From contig CP094243.1 of NCBI GenBank assembly GCA_022749655.1, positions 2,914,001 through 2,978,000 on the forward strand: a stretch of DNA of 64,000 bases, in the 5' to 3' direction. Position 1 is the first letter of the stretch; each line of letters opens with the position of its first letter. Made by a program: the position numbers and the translations under genes. The notes below the pieces were generated by a model. It did not search any database, had not been told where the DNA came from, and was given only the letters and a program-made list of their open reading frames with translations. Of this stretch, positions 19,822 through 28,277 are shown one piece after another. The stretch comes from Xanthomonas phaseoli pv. phaseoli (GTDB lineage Bacteria; Pseudomonadota; Gammaproteobacteria; Xanthomonadales; Xanthomonadaceae).

Positions 19822-20567
19822 GGGGCGAGCAGATCGCAGGGCAAGGCGTCAGCGAACAGCGCTGGCGCGCATCGCCCCAGTTGACTGCGCTGCCCATCAG
19901 CAGCCTCGAACAGCTGCTGGGCACCGCCACCCGTGTCGTGGTGGTTTCTCCGCATCCGGATGACGAGGTGCTGGGATGTGGCGGGCTGCTTGCGATGGCG
20001 GTCGCATCGGGAAGACAGGTCCTGATCGTCTCCGTTACCGATGGCGAAGCGGCCTATCCGCAGGACGACGCATGGCCGCCCGCGCGGCTGGCAGCTGCGC
20101 GTCGTGAGGAGCTGCGTGATGCGTTGGCGTGCCTGGACATCGATGCAGGCAGCATCGTCAGGCTGGATGCGGGAGATGGCCAGGTACGCGCGGGCGTTGA
20201 CGCCCTCGGTGAGCGGCTGGCCGATCTGCTGCAACCGCGCGATGCGGTGCTGGTGACGTATGCGCGCGATGGCCACCCCGACCACGAAGCTTGTGCAGAT
20301 GCAGCGAGCAACGCAGTTGCACGCTGCCGAGCGCGATTGATCCAGTTTCCGATCTGGGCATGGCACTGGGATGACCCCGACCACAGTCAGATGCTGGCAT
20401 CGGCCACGCGTCTGTTGCTTTCTGCCGATGCGCATGCTGCAAAGATGCAGGCGATGTCCGCGTTCAAGACGCAGACCGGTCACGTCACGCCTGCGCTGCG
20501 CAACCCCATCCTTCCCGACTGGGCGCTGGCCAGGTTTCGGCGCGATTTCGAGGTCTATCTCCCATGA
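19809..20567 (+). CDS. PIG-L family deacetylase
   Basis: A zinc-dependent N-deacetylase of the LmbE/PIG-L type, which removes acetyl groups from N-acetylglucosamine-containing or related substrates. 252 residues. The Zn site is intact: SPHPDDEVLGCGG (His49, Asp52 as ligand, Asp51 as general base) and the third ligand in DGHPDHEACADAA. The ATG at 19809 lies inside the end of the acyl-CoA dehydrogenase remnant (13-bp overlap), and the stop overlaps the methyltransferase ATG (ATGA). It is the first complete gene of the operon. Confidence 0.93.
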   Translation: MAAVRGEQIAGQGVSEQRWRASPQLTALPISSLEQLLGTATRVVVVSPHPDDEVLGCGGLLAMAVASGRQVLIVSVTDGEAAYPQDDAWPPARLAAARREELRDALACLDIDAGSIVRLDAGDGQVRAGVDALGERLADLLQPRDAVLVTYARDGHPDHEACADAASNAVARCRARLIQFPIWAWHWDDPDHSQMLASATRLLLSADAHAAKMQAMSAFKTQTGHVTPALRNPILPDWALARFRRDFEVYLP

Positions 20568-21166
20568 ACGCCCAGGCCAATGCCGATTATTTCGACAGCA
20601 TCTATCAGCAACACGATCCGTTCGGCTATGCGACACGTTGGTACGAAAAACGCAAACGCGACATCCTGCTGGCAACCTTGCCCCGGCAGGCGTTTGCACG
20701 CGGATGGGAACTGGGGTGTTCAAACGGCGAAGCAACCTGTGGGCTCGCTGCACGCTGCGAGCGCTTGCTGGCAACCGACATGTCGGCCGCTGCGGTACAA
20801 CAGGCCAAGCAACGCGTAGGGGAGCGAAGTAACGTCGAAATCGTGCAGGCCTGCCATCCGCAGCAGTGGCCGGTGGGCAGTTTCGACCTGATCGTGCTGA
20901 GCGAGATCGGCTACTACCTCGCCGCGTCCGAACTCGACGAGCTGATCGCGCGTCTGCAGCAGGCGCTGACGCCAGAGGGACTGCTGGTCGCCTGCCACTG
21001 GAAGCATCCTTTCGAACAGGCACAACAAGATGGCATCGCGGTCCATGCCTGTATCGCCCGACGGCTCACCTTGCCGCTGAATTATCGCTATGAAGACAGC
21101 GATTTCCTGCTGGAAGCGTGGACCGCGCAACCGTTGTCGGTGGCACAACACGAAGGCTTGCGATGA
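20564..21166 (+). CDS. SAM-dependent methyltransferase, NodS-like
   Basis: A class I methyltransferase of 200 residues. Motif I is ARGWELGCSNGEATCGLAAR (E-x-G-C-x-x-G), motif II the acidic LATDMSAAAVQQAKQR, and motif IV SFDLIVLSEIGYYLAASELD. The N-terminal FDSIYQQHDPFGYATRWYEK and the whole arrangement resemble NodS, which N-methylates the deacetylated amino sugar of Nod factors. Start and stop overlap both neighbours by 4 bp. The link between an upstream N-deacetylase and an N-methyltransferase is chemically logical. The resemblance is judged by eye. Confidence 0.88.
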   Translation: MNAQANADYFDSIYQQHDPFGYATRWYEKRKRDILLATLPRQAFARGWELGCSNGEATCGLAARCERLLATDMSAAAVQQAKQRVGERSNVEIVQACHPQQWPVGSFDLIVLSEIGYYLAASELDELIARLQQALTPEGLLVACHWKHPFEQAQQDGIAVHACIARRLTLPLNYRYEDSDFLLEAWTAQPLSVAQHEGLR

Positions 21167-21795
21167 TCGCCGTCATCATTCCCGCGCATAACGAGGCCGA
21201 GTGCATGGCGGCCTGCCTCGCATCGGTGTTTTGCGCCGCATCGCATCCCGAATTGCACGAAGCTGTGGAGGTGATCGTCGCAGTGGACCGTTGCACGGAT
21301 GCAACCGCAGAGCTGGCACTGGCGTTGGGCGCGCACGTGATCGACGTACCCGCACCCGGCGGTGTCGGCAGTGCGCGGGCGGCCGCAGCCTCCAAGGCCA
21401 TTGCACTGGGCGCCGATTGGCTGGCCGTGACCGACGCCGATTCGCGCGTCCCGGCCGATTGGCTGGTGGAACAGCGCAGAGCCGACGCGGATGTGTTCTG
21501 CGGTGTCGTGCAGGTGGAGGATTGGCTGGACTATTCCGATGAAGTGCGCTGCAGGTTCGAACAGACCCAGGCAACCGGACAAGGTCATGGTCGCATTCAC
21601 GGCGCCAACCTCGGTGTGAGCACCACGCTCTATCAACAATGCGGTGGGTTCTCTGCGTTGACCTGCAGCGAAGATGTCGCGCTGGTCCACGCGCGGCAGG
21701 CGATCGATGCAGCGATCGCCTGGTCGCCACGCTCGGTGGTGTGGACCAGTGCCCGTAGGCAGGCACGGGCAGTCGGCGGTTTCTCTGATTTTTGA
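21163..21795 (+). CDS. Glycosyltransferase family 2
   Basis: A GT-A fold transferase of 210 residues. It has the N-terminal MIAVIIPAHNEAECMAACLA nucleotide-binding strand, VEVIVAVDRCTDATAELA, and the DxD-type metal site in WLAVTDADSRVPADWL. The acceptor region is GRIHGANLGVSTTLYQQCGG with the catalytic acidic pair SEDVALV. It lacks membrane helices. It is shorter than many GT2 enzymes (about 230-320 residues), but all core motifs are present. It is translationally coupled to the methyltransferase (ATGA). A gap of about 330 bp follows before the hydrolase gene. Confidence 0.92.
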   Translation: MIAVIIPAHNEAECMAACLASVFCAASHPELHEAVEVIVAVDRCTDATAELALALGAHVIDVPAPGGVGSARAAAASKAIALGADWLAVTDADSRVPADWLVEQRRADADVFCGVVQVEDWLDYSDEVRCRFEQTQATGQGHGRIHGANLGVSTTLYQQCGGFSALTCSEDVALVHARQAIDAAIAWSPRSVVWTSARRQARAVGGFSDF

Positions 21796-22124
21796 AACAG
21801 TTGGAAGCCGCGACCTGCGTGCCTGCGTAGCGGCTGGCGCAATGCTTGGAACTGTCTTTTAGAAACGTCAACGCCCTGCCGCATGGATTCGGATTCGTTC
21901 AGCAGGCGCCGCTGGCCAGAGGGTTGTTCGCTTCAATCATTACAGTGCGACAGGCTGGCCAGACCAGCGATTTGAAGTGCATCCGCGCCTTCTCCATCGC
22001 CGCAGTCGAACCACGGCCTGTCGCCGCCCAACGCCTGACGCCTGCTAACCGGCTGTCGACCTCATCTGCACGGGGCGTGGACGAAGCGTGCGCCACCATG
22101 CCGAACCGACACACAAGGTGCGAC
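21796..22124. other. Intergenic inside the biosynthetic cluster
   Basis: About 330 bp with no supported gene. It breaks the otherwise gapless chain of overlapping genes, so the hydrolase/oxidoreductase pair may have its own promoter or a deleted gene may have stood here. No clear hairpin or promoter was recognised. Confidence 0.4.
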
Positions 22125-23488
22125 ATGGCCAAGCCAACGTTGTTCTTCCTGCATGCGCTTGGCGCCAGCCGGCATGAGTGGAGCCGTGTCATCGCGCGGT
22201 TCGGTGGGCGCTTCGACTGTATTGCGCTGGACATCCCTGGATTCGGCGATGCGCCTGCGCTGGACCACTTCGACACGAACGCGCTTGTCGACTGGTTCAG
22301 CGCTGAAGTCATCAAGCGGCAACCGGCATGCTGGTTTGTAGTGGGGCATAGCATGGGCGGAAAGATCGCCACGTTGACGGCAGCTCGGGCGCGCGACGGT
22401 GTGGCGGGCCTTGCCGGTCTGGCGGGGTGGTGCTGGTTGCTGCATCGCCGCCAGCACCCGAACCGATGCAGGAATCGCGACGGCGCACCATGCTTGCCTG
22501 GTTCGAAGCAGGGCAGCCCACGCGCATGGAGGCTACACAGTTCGTGGATGCCAACTGCGCCTCTCCGCTGCCTGATGAACTCAGGGACGCCGCGATCAAC
22601 GACGTTCTGCGCACCGCACCCAGTGCATGGATGGCATGGCTCGCACACGGCAGTCGCGAAGACCGCACCGCCCAGGCAGGATGCATCGGCGTGCCGGCAG
22701 TGATTGTCGCAGGCGGCCAGGATGGCGATCTGGGCGAGACTGCGCAGCGGCACTTGAACGCTCCGCACTATGCGCATGCGCAGCTCGCCACCGTGGCCAA
22801 CGCCGCGCATCTGATTCCCTATGAACAACCGCAGGAACTGGCGCAGTTGATCGAAGCGCATGTAGAGCGCTGCATTGAGAACTGCCTGCCTGAGGACTTC
22901 ATTGCCTTGCTGAACTCCGAACGCGTGGCGCCGCGTATGCGCAAGATCTTGCTCGCCCGTCACTCCGGTCCACCGGCTTCGGCCAAGGGCGTGTTGAGCT
23001 CGCGGCAGTTGAACGTGCTTGCGGCCGTGGCTGCACGCGTGCTGGATGGTGCGGGCGATGCGGCGCAGATTGCGCGGCGTATCGACCTGCAGCTTGCAGA
23101 AGGCAAGGGAGATGGTTGGCGGTATGCAGACCTGCCAGACGATTGCCTGGCGATTGCGCTCGGCCTGGATGCACTCGATTCGTTGGCCGGCGGCTTTGCC
23201 GAACAGTCGGCACAGGGCCAGGACCGTTGGTTGCAGGAGATCGCGCACGTGATGGTGGTAAACACGGCTGCGCATGGCCTGGACGCCGGGCAATTCGCGC
23301 ATTGGTTCGAGGATGTACGTGCGGATGTGGTGCGCACCTGGACCAGCCTTCCCGCCACCATGGCCGCGCTGGGCTACGACGGTTTTGCCGTCGGCAACGA
23401 CACCGGCAATGGCCCCGTGGGCTACGTGGAAACCGCAGCAGGCCGGCATGAACACTGGCAACTGCGTATGCCCGAGACTGCGCAATGA
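22125..23488 (+). CDS. Alpha/beta hydrolase fused to a gluconate-2-dehydrogenase subunit-3-like domain, frameshifted
   Basis: The first 260 residues are an alpha/beta hydrolase: LFFLHALGASRHEWSRVIAR, DIPGFGDAP, nucleophile elbow VVGHSMGGKIA (Ser), and a late NAAHLIPYEQPQEL with the catalytic His. One G is missing in the G run 22424-22427; adding it gives LAGVVLVAASPPAP and joins the two frames. The last 190 residues (VLSSRQLNVLAAVAARVLD, RIDLQLAEGKGDGWRYADLP, ALDSLAGGFAEQS) look like the gluconate 2-dehydrogenase subunit 3 family, usually a separate small partner of a GMC dehydrogenase. The GMC gene follows directly with an ATGA overlap, so the fusion links a hydrolase to the partner of the next enzyme. 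The domain assignment of the second half is by pattern only. Confidence 0.8.
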
Positions 23489-24288
23489 GCAACGCTGGTG
23501 CCCAGGATAGCGTCGATGTGGTGGTGGTCGGCAGCGGAGCGGGGGCGGCCCGCTTGCAGCGCGGCTTGCACAAGCGGGGGTTTCGGTGGTCGTGCTGGAA
23601 GCCGGCGCGGCATTTACGCCGGAGTCGCATCTTCCCGATGAGTTGACCACCGGCATCTACTGGATGGACGAGCGCTTGAGCGGCGGGCAAACGCCTACTG
23701 CGTTCGGGCCGAACAATTCGGGCTCCGGGCTCGGTGGTTCGACGTTGCATTGGGGCGCGTTCTGCCCTCGGCCGGACAAGCGCGATCTCAGCCTTCGCAC
23801 CCAAACCGGGAAGGGCGCCGATTGGCCGATCCCGCACCATGAGCTGGTCTCTTACGTGCGTCGCGTGGAGACCTTCATCGGGGTCTCCGGTCCCGTGCAT
23901 TACCCGTGGGACCCCGAGCGCAGCTATGCCTATCGGCCACCGCAACGCAATGCATCGGCCATCGCCATGGAGCACGGCTGCAGCGCCCTTGGCATCCTGA
24001 CCACCGACGCACCGGCCGCGTTGGTCACCCGGCCACATCAGCAGCCGCATTGGGGCCAACGTGCAGCGTGCAACAACTGCGGTGCCTGTCACCAGGGTTG
24101 CAGCAACGCCGCCAAGGTGAGCGTGGACACCACATGGCTTCCGCTGGCCAGGACGCATGGTGCGCAACTGCGCACCGACAGCCGGGTGATCGATCTGGAA
24201 CGCGACGGACGCGGCGCGGTGACCGCGGTGATCTACCGCCAGCAGGGGCGGGAGCATCGCCAGCGCTGCAGCACCGTTTTCCTGTGCG
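23485..24288 (+). pseudogene. GMC-family FAD oxidoreductase, 3' end lost to IS256
   Basis: A glucose-methanol-choline family oxidoreductase. The N-terminus has VDVVVVGSGAG, which after restoring one G in the G run 23541-23545 continues GGPLAARLAQAGVSVVVLEA (GxGxxG FAD motif). Next come NNSGSGLGGSTLHWGAFCPR (substrate/FAD loop) and ACNNCGACHQGCSNAAKVSV, the Cys-rich motif seen in gluconate-2-dehydrogenase-type GMC enzymes. Only about 268 of an expected 500-550 residues remain: IS256 copy 2 begins right after STVFLCG, so the substrate-binding domain and catalytic His are absent. It was the partner of the subunit-3-like domain in the gene before it. Confidence 0.9.
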
Positions 24289-25617
24289 GAGCGTGTGCAG
24301 AATTTTGTGTAACCGTGGTTTGGGTTACCGCTGAGGAAGTCGCCCCTCGAACTGGATCGTAAAGCGGTTCAGCGCAGCCTTCCAGTCGCGGATCGGCAGC
24401 GTCCATTTCTTGGTGATGTTGCGCAGAGCCAGGTAGAACAGTTTCATCAAGGCTTCGTCGCTGGGGAACGCGCCGCGGTTCTTGGTCAGCTTGCGCAGGC
24501 TCATGTTGACCGACTCGATGGCGTTGGTCGTATAGATCACCTTGCGGATCTCCGGTGGGTAGTCGAAGAACGGGATCAGTCGTGACCAATTGCGCCGCCA
24601 TGACTGGCTGATGGGCGGGTACTGGGCGTCCCACTTGGCCTCGAACTCGGTCAGTGCCTGCTCGGCCTCCTCGACGGTGGCGCAGGCGTAAATGCGCTTG
24701 AGATCGGCGGCAACCTCGGCGCGGCGTTTCCACGAGACGTAGTTCAGGCTGTGCCGCACCATGTGCACGATGCACAGCTGCACGGTGGTCTGCGGGAACA
24801 CCGCCTCGATCGCCTCGGGAAACCCCTTCAGGCCATCGACGCAGGCAATGAAGATGTCCTGCACCCCGCGGTTGCGTAGCTCCGTCACGACTTGCAGCCA
24901 AAACTTGGCACCCTCGGCCTGCGCCAGCCATAGGCCCAGCACTTCCTTCTCGCCGCCCATGGTGATGCCGATGGCCAGGTACACCGCCTTGACCCGCACC
25001 GCGCCCTCGCGCACTTTGACGTGGATGCAGTCCAGATAGACGATCGGATAGACCGGATCCAGTGGCCGCGCCTGCCACGCCTTGACCTCCTCGACGACCG
25101 CATCGGTGACTGAGGAAATCAGACTCGGCGACACCTCGGTGCCGTACATCTCCTCCAGGTGCGACTGGATCTCGCGCACGGTCATGCCGCGCGCGTACAA
25201 CGACAAGATCTTGTCATCGAAGCCGGCCCAGCGGGTCTGGTGCTTGGGGATCAGCTGTGGCGCGAAGCTGCCGTGGCGATCACGCGGAATCTCGATCGGC
25301 AGCTCGCCGAACTCGCCCTTGAGCGTCTTGCGGCTGCGTCCGTTGCGCGTGTTGCCGGCCGCGTTGGCGACCGGCTCATGCTTGTCATGACCGAGGTGTT
25401 CGGTCATCTCCGCGTCCAGCGCCCGCTCCACCAACCGCTTGGTCAGCTGCTTGAGCAGGCCGTTCTCGCCGATCAGATCCTCGGGTTTGGTGTAGTTGAC
25501 CAACAGGCTGCTAAGCAGCTCGTCGGGTACCTCATGTGTGCGTGGGCTCATGGTGTCTCCGGGTTAGGTGGCAGTCTCCTGCCTGTGGCCCGGTTACACA
25601 AAATCTAGGACACGCCC
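24289..25617 (-). mobile_element. IS256-family insertion sequence, copy 2
   Basis: 1,329 bp, apparently identical to copy 1 over the whole element, with the same inverted repeats. The left flank is the truncated GMC oxidoreductase (cctgtgcg). The right flank (agttccgg) does not repeat it and does not continue the GMC gene. There is therefore no target duplication, and the missing GMC part is not next to the element. Confidence 0.92.
24325..25551 (-). CDS. IS256-family transposase, copy 2
   Basis: 408 residues, translated sequence identical to copy 1, with all three catalytic acidic residues (YLDCIHV, CVDGLKG, NAIESVN). Intact and probably able to act in trans on all three copies. Confidence 0.95.
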   Translation of the reverse strand: MSPRTHEVPDELLSSLLVNYTKPEDLIGENGLLKQLTKRLVERALDAEMTEHLGHDKHEPVANAAGNTRNGRSRKTLKGEFGELPIEIPRDRHGSFAPQLIPKHQTRWAGFDDKILSLYARGMTVREIQSHLEEMYGTEVSPSLISSVTDAVVEEVKAWQARPLDPVYPIVYLDCIHVKVREGAVRVKAVYLAIGITMGGEKEVLGLWLAQAEGAKFWLQVVTELRNRGVQDIFIACVDGLKGFPEAIEAVFPQTTVQLCIVHMVRHSLNYVSWKRRAEVAADLKRIYACATVEEAEQALTEFEAKWDAQYPPISQSWRRNWSRLIPFFDYPPEIRKVIYTTNAIESVNMSLRKLTKNRGAFPSDEALMKLFYLALRNITKKWTLPIRDWKAALNRFTIQFEGRLPQR

Positions 25618-25735
25618 AGTTCCGGGCATCGTGCATACGCTGACCGGACCACGCCGCCGGCGCCTGCACCTGGCGCGAGCGGTGCTGCGGGCGGTGGCGG
25701 CCTGTCGTCCATCGGGTCTCACTCGTGACTCGTAG
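25618..25735 (+). other. Possible 3' gene fragment after IS256 copy 2
   Basis: An open frame runs from the IS border as VPGIVHTLTGPRRRRLHLAR and on to a TAG at 25733-25735. Being bordered by the IS and ending in a stop, it could be the tail of a truncated gene, but 38 residues rich in Arg and Ala match nothing I know. Confidence 0.25.
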
Positions 25736-25791
25736 CGACGTCATCCTGTGGGCCTGGTTCTCGGTGTGCATCGTCTCGCTGCATACCGGGT

Positions 25792-25925
25792 GCAGGGGCC
25801 TTGCCCCTGCGGTTATGGCGCATGGATGCGCCGTTTCTTCATCAGCGGTTGGAACCGCGCAAGAGTGCGGGTCAGGCCGGGCGGCTACCTGGCTGCTGAC
25901 CCGTTTCGTCATGCCCGTATGGGCA
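25792..25925. repeat. Cluster of five hairpins (possible phage intergenic region)
   Basis: Five perfect short hairpins follow one another: gcaggggc-ctt-gcccctgc (25792-25810), ggcgcat-gg-atgcgcc (25817-25832), gcggtt-gg-aaccgc (25845-25858), cgggtcag...ctgacccg (25868-25903) and tgccc-gtat-gggca (25912-25925). No gene is supported here. Filamentous phages carry a hairpin series in their intergenic region (packaging signal and origins). With a phage-type attachment core 80 bp away and a zot remnant downstream, this may be such a region; that is inference. Confidence 0.5.
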
Positions 25926-26004
25926 ATTCTTGCCGATGGCAGCAGCCACCGGTAACACTCAAGGCCGCGTTGGAGGCGGCTCGACTATGAAGCCACAGAA
26001 CTGT

Positions 26005-26032
26005 TCCAGACATAATATACATTATGCGAAAT
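26005..26032 (-). other. dif-like XerCD site / filamentous-phage attachment core
   Basis: Read on the minus strand the 28 bp are atttcgcataa-tgtata-ttatgtctgga. The first 11 bases match the XerC arm and the 6-bp centre matches the Xanthomonas dif site as I recall it. The XerD arm agrees in ttatgt and then diverges from the expected ttatgttaaat. The plus-strand string tatacattatgcgaa is the published attachment core of Xanthomonas phages of the Cf1 group (from memory). The imperfect XerD arm suggests a hybrid att/dif site left by phage integration. Confidence 0.7.
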
Positions 26033-26491
26033 GGTATGGAGGGCGGCACGGGCGCGACTCCGCTGGATCTGGGTGTGGATCAAATCTTGCCTGCCTAACC
26101 GGTCCCCTCGCGAAACGGAACTCGCAGCATGACCGATACCTACGACATTGACCGCCGCCCACCATGCTGGCCCGTTGGCGAGCAATGCCCAAACAACTGC
26201 GCAAAGGATCTGCATCGGCGCGTCGAGACCAACCATGTGGAACTCACAGGCCCGTGGGCTGACTAACGCCTAGCTGGGCGCGACCTGGTTCCACCGAGCG
26301 GCGAACGGATACCAGAACGCCGACTGCGCGGATTGCTCTGGCATGCGAATGCGAGCGACATCCGGGATTCGGCCCGCAGGCGCAACGCCAGACGCAAAGC
26401 GGTTCAGCAGTCGATGGTCAAGGTTGTTGTTGTGGATCTTGGCGAATGGCGAGAACGCCACTTCGGACGCTCTGCAGGATAGGCGTTATCC

Positions 26492-26510
26492 GTAGGGGCT
26501 ATGCCCCTAC
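26492..26510. repeat. Hairpin related to the one at 25792
   Basis: The stem gtaggggc-tat-gcccctac has the same 8-bp stem and 3-base loop as 25792-25810 and shares the AGGGGC / GCCCCT arms. It stands 40 bp upstream of the small membrane-protein gene and may be the same kind of regulatory or packaging hairpin. Confidence 0.45.
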
Positions 26511-26550
26511 ACCCCAGGTCTACAATGCCAGCTCACAGAATGGGGGCGGC

Positions 26551-26886
26551 ATGGAACGCAGATATCGAGAAGCAGACTCATCAGACCTATGGTGGCAGAT
26601 TGCTGTGGGCGGCTTTATCGCCCTACTAGCGCATAGCATCGTCGTCGGGCTGTACACCAGATACGAGACGCGCCTAGCGCTAGCACAGCTTGAGAGAGAA
26701 TCGAAACTGGCGACGCAGCAAATGCAGCGAGCAGTAGCGCGAAACGTGCAGACACCTAGCGTAGCGCCGACAGCGCGAGAATATGACCCACCAAGACCAT
26801 TGAGCGACGGCGAACGTTGCTTACAAGGCCGCCGGTTCAAGCGCGTGTCGAACGGCTGGGTGCAGCTGCCGCACGATCCCTGCTGA
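26551..26886 (+). CDS. Small membrane protein of phage/accessory type, unknown function
   Basis: 111 residues from the ATG at 26551, preceded by a G-rich ggggg motif. One hydrophobic helix lies at about residues 16-34 (IAVGGFIALLAHSIVVGLY), followed by a charged helix with heptad character (LALAQLERESKLATQQMQRA), a Pro-rich linker and a C-terminal module CLQGRRFKRVSNGWVQLPHD ending in Cys. The two Cys residues bracket this module. Base use is less GC-biased than in neighbours. Proteins with this tail occur in Xanthomonas phage and plasmid regions as far as I recall; the function is unknown. The longer frame upstream to 26446 has no ribosome-binding site. Confidence 0.65.
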   Translation: MERRYREADSSDLWWQIAVGGFIALLAHSIVVGLYTRYETRLALAQLERESKLATQQMQRAVARNVQTPSVAPTAREYDPPRPLSDGERCLQGRRFKRVSNGWVQLPHDPC

Positions 26887-26916
26887 AGCTCTACAGATCC
26901 TGAAGCTCTACAGATC
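26883..26916. repeat. Perfect 17-bp tandem duplication
   Basis: ctgaagctctacagatc occurs twice without a gap, starting four bases before the end of the small membrane-protein gene. Such a short duplication suggests replication slippage or a scar. Confidence 0.8.
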
Positions 26917-26995
26917 AGCGGTGGTCGACGGAACGCTGGTAGTAGTAGCGTAAGGCTTCGACTCGGGGAGGTGCCGACCTCACGTATGCCCCTAG

Positions 26996-28157
26996 GGATG
27001 GTCTGATCAATGCGGCCAGAGGATGCGTCGACCCGCATCGGTAGCGCTGACTACGCTCACACCTTCGGTTTTTCGCTGTTTCCAGCGCATTCTCGGGGCG
27101 TTCTCCCCATTACAGGCACAACTTCCCAACGGCAGGCATCAACTGCTTCCGCTTCAGCCACAGGTTCGACAGCGCAAAGAGCGTCAGCACCTGCGCGGTG
27201 TTTTTGACCAGGCCGCGATAGCGCACCTTGGCATAGCCAAACTGGCGCTTGATCACCCGAAACGGATGTTCCACCTTCGCACGCAGGCTGGCCTTGGTGT
27301 GCTCCCAGCGCTTGGCCAACTTCAGTTCGCGCTTGTTCTTGATCTGCTTCAGCTTCGAGGGCTTCTCCGCGATCAGGTAGCGTAGCTTGCGCTTGCCCTT
27401 GATCTCATCGCGCTTCTCAAGCCCGGTGTAGCCGCTGTCCCCACACACCGTGTCTTCCTTGCCATGCAGCAGCTTGTGCGCTTGCGTGATGTCCGCCACG
27501 TTGGCTGCCGTGCATTCCACGTGGTGCACTAGGCCGGATTCATCATCCACTCCAATGTGCGCCTTCATCCCGAAGAAGTATTGGTTGCCCTTCTTGGTCT
27601 GGCGCATCTCCGGATCGCGCTCACCGTCCTTGTTCTTGGTCGAACTGGGCGCAGAGATAATCGTGGCATCCACAATCGTCCCGCCGCGCAGGCTCTGACC
27701 CTTGCGCGACAGATGCGCGTTCACCCGATTGAACAGCTTGCGCGCCAAATCGTGCTGCTCCAGCAGATGGCGAAAGTTGAGAATCGTCGTCTCGTCCGGC
27801 ACCTCATCCAGCCCGCCGATCTTGGCGAAACGGCGCATCGACACCGTGTCGTACAAGGCTTCTTCCGCCGATGGATCGCTCAATGCATACCACTGCTGCA
27901 AAAAGTGGATGCGCAGCATCGTCTCCAGCCGATACGGCTGTCGTCCCGGTTGCCCCGACTTCGGATAGTGCGGCTCGATCAGCCCCAGCAGCTCCTTCCA
28001 CGGCACGACCTGCTCCATCTCGGCCAAAAACACCTCACGCCGCGTCCGCTTGCGCTTGCCGTCGTACTCCGCGTCGCCGAAGGTCAGCTGCATCGAAATC
28101 GTCTACTCGGGTCGATGATCGATTGTGGCAGATCAGGACGGATTGTTCAGAGTTTCC
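26996..28157 (-). mobile_element. IS5-family insertion sequence, copy B
   Basis: 1,162 bp, with the same inverted repeats as copy A. It is flanked by the 4-bp direct repeat CTAG (26992-26995 and 28158-28161), again fitting the YTAR target pattern. Two base differences from copy A were found (27101 and 27964). It is inserted in the phage-remnant region, between the small membrane-protein gene and the zot remnant. Confidence 0.93.
27110..28093 (-). CDS. IS5-family transposase, copy B
   Basis: 327 residues, identical to copy A at protein level; the one nucleotide difference inside the gene (27964) is synonymous in a Tyr codon. Catalytic motifs are intact (IVDATII, DSGYTG, HPFRVIKRQFGY). Confidence 0.92.
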   Translation of the reverse strand: MQLTFGDAEYDGKRKRTRREVFLAEMEQVVPWKELLGLIEPHYPKSGQPGRQPYRLETMLRIHFLQQWYALSDPSAEEALYDTVSMRRFAKIGGLDEVPDETTILNFRHLLEQHDLARKLFNRVNAHLSRKGQSLRGGTIVDATIISAPSSTKNKDGERDPEMRQTKKGNQYFFGMKAHIGVDDESGLVHHVECTAANVADITQAHKLLHGKEDTVCGDSGYTGLEKRDEIKGKRKLRYLIAEKPSKLKQIKNKRELKLAKRWEHTKASLRAKVEHPFRVIKRQFGYAKVRYRGLVKNTAQVLTLFALSNLWLKRKQLMPAVGKLCL

Positions 28158-28277
28158 CTAGCAATCACAGACGAGTTTTAGGGCGCGCCGTTGCGCGAGC
28201 GTCCGGCACATGGGCTGCGACAGCTCGTAACGAGTGCCCTGCTCTGTCATGCACATACAGCATGCCTCGCGAGGATC

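Noticed and set aside
24281..24290. gcggagc shared before the left end of IS256 copies 1 and 2 as part of the element
   Set aside because: Copy 3 shares only gagc at this end, so the extra gcg is outside the element and probably coincidence or target preference.
25725..25990. Short ORFs (75-80 residues) in the hairpin region
   Set aside because: They read through hairpins and contain no recognisable pattern; no ribosome-binding site.
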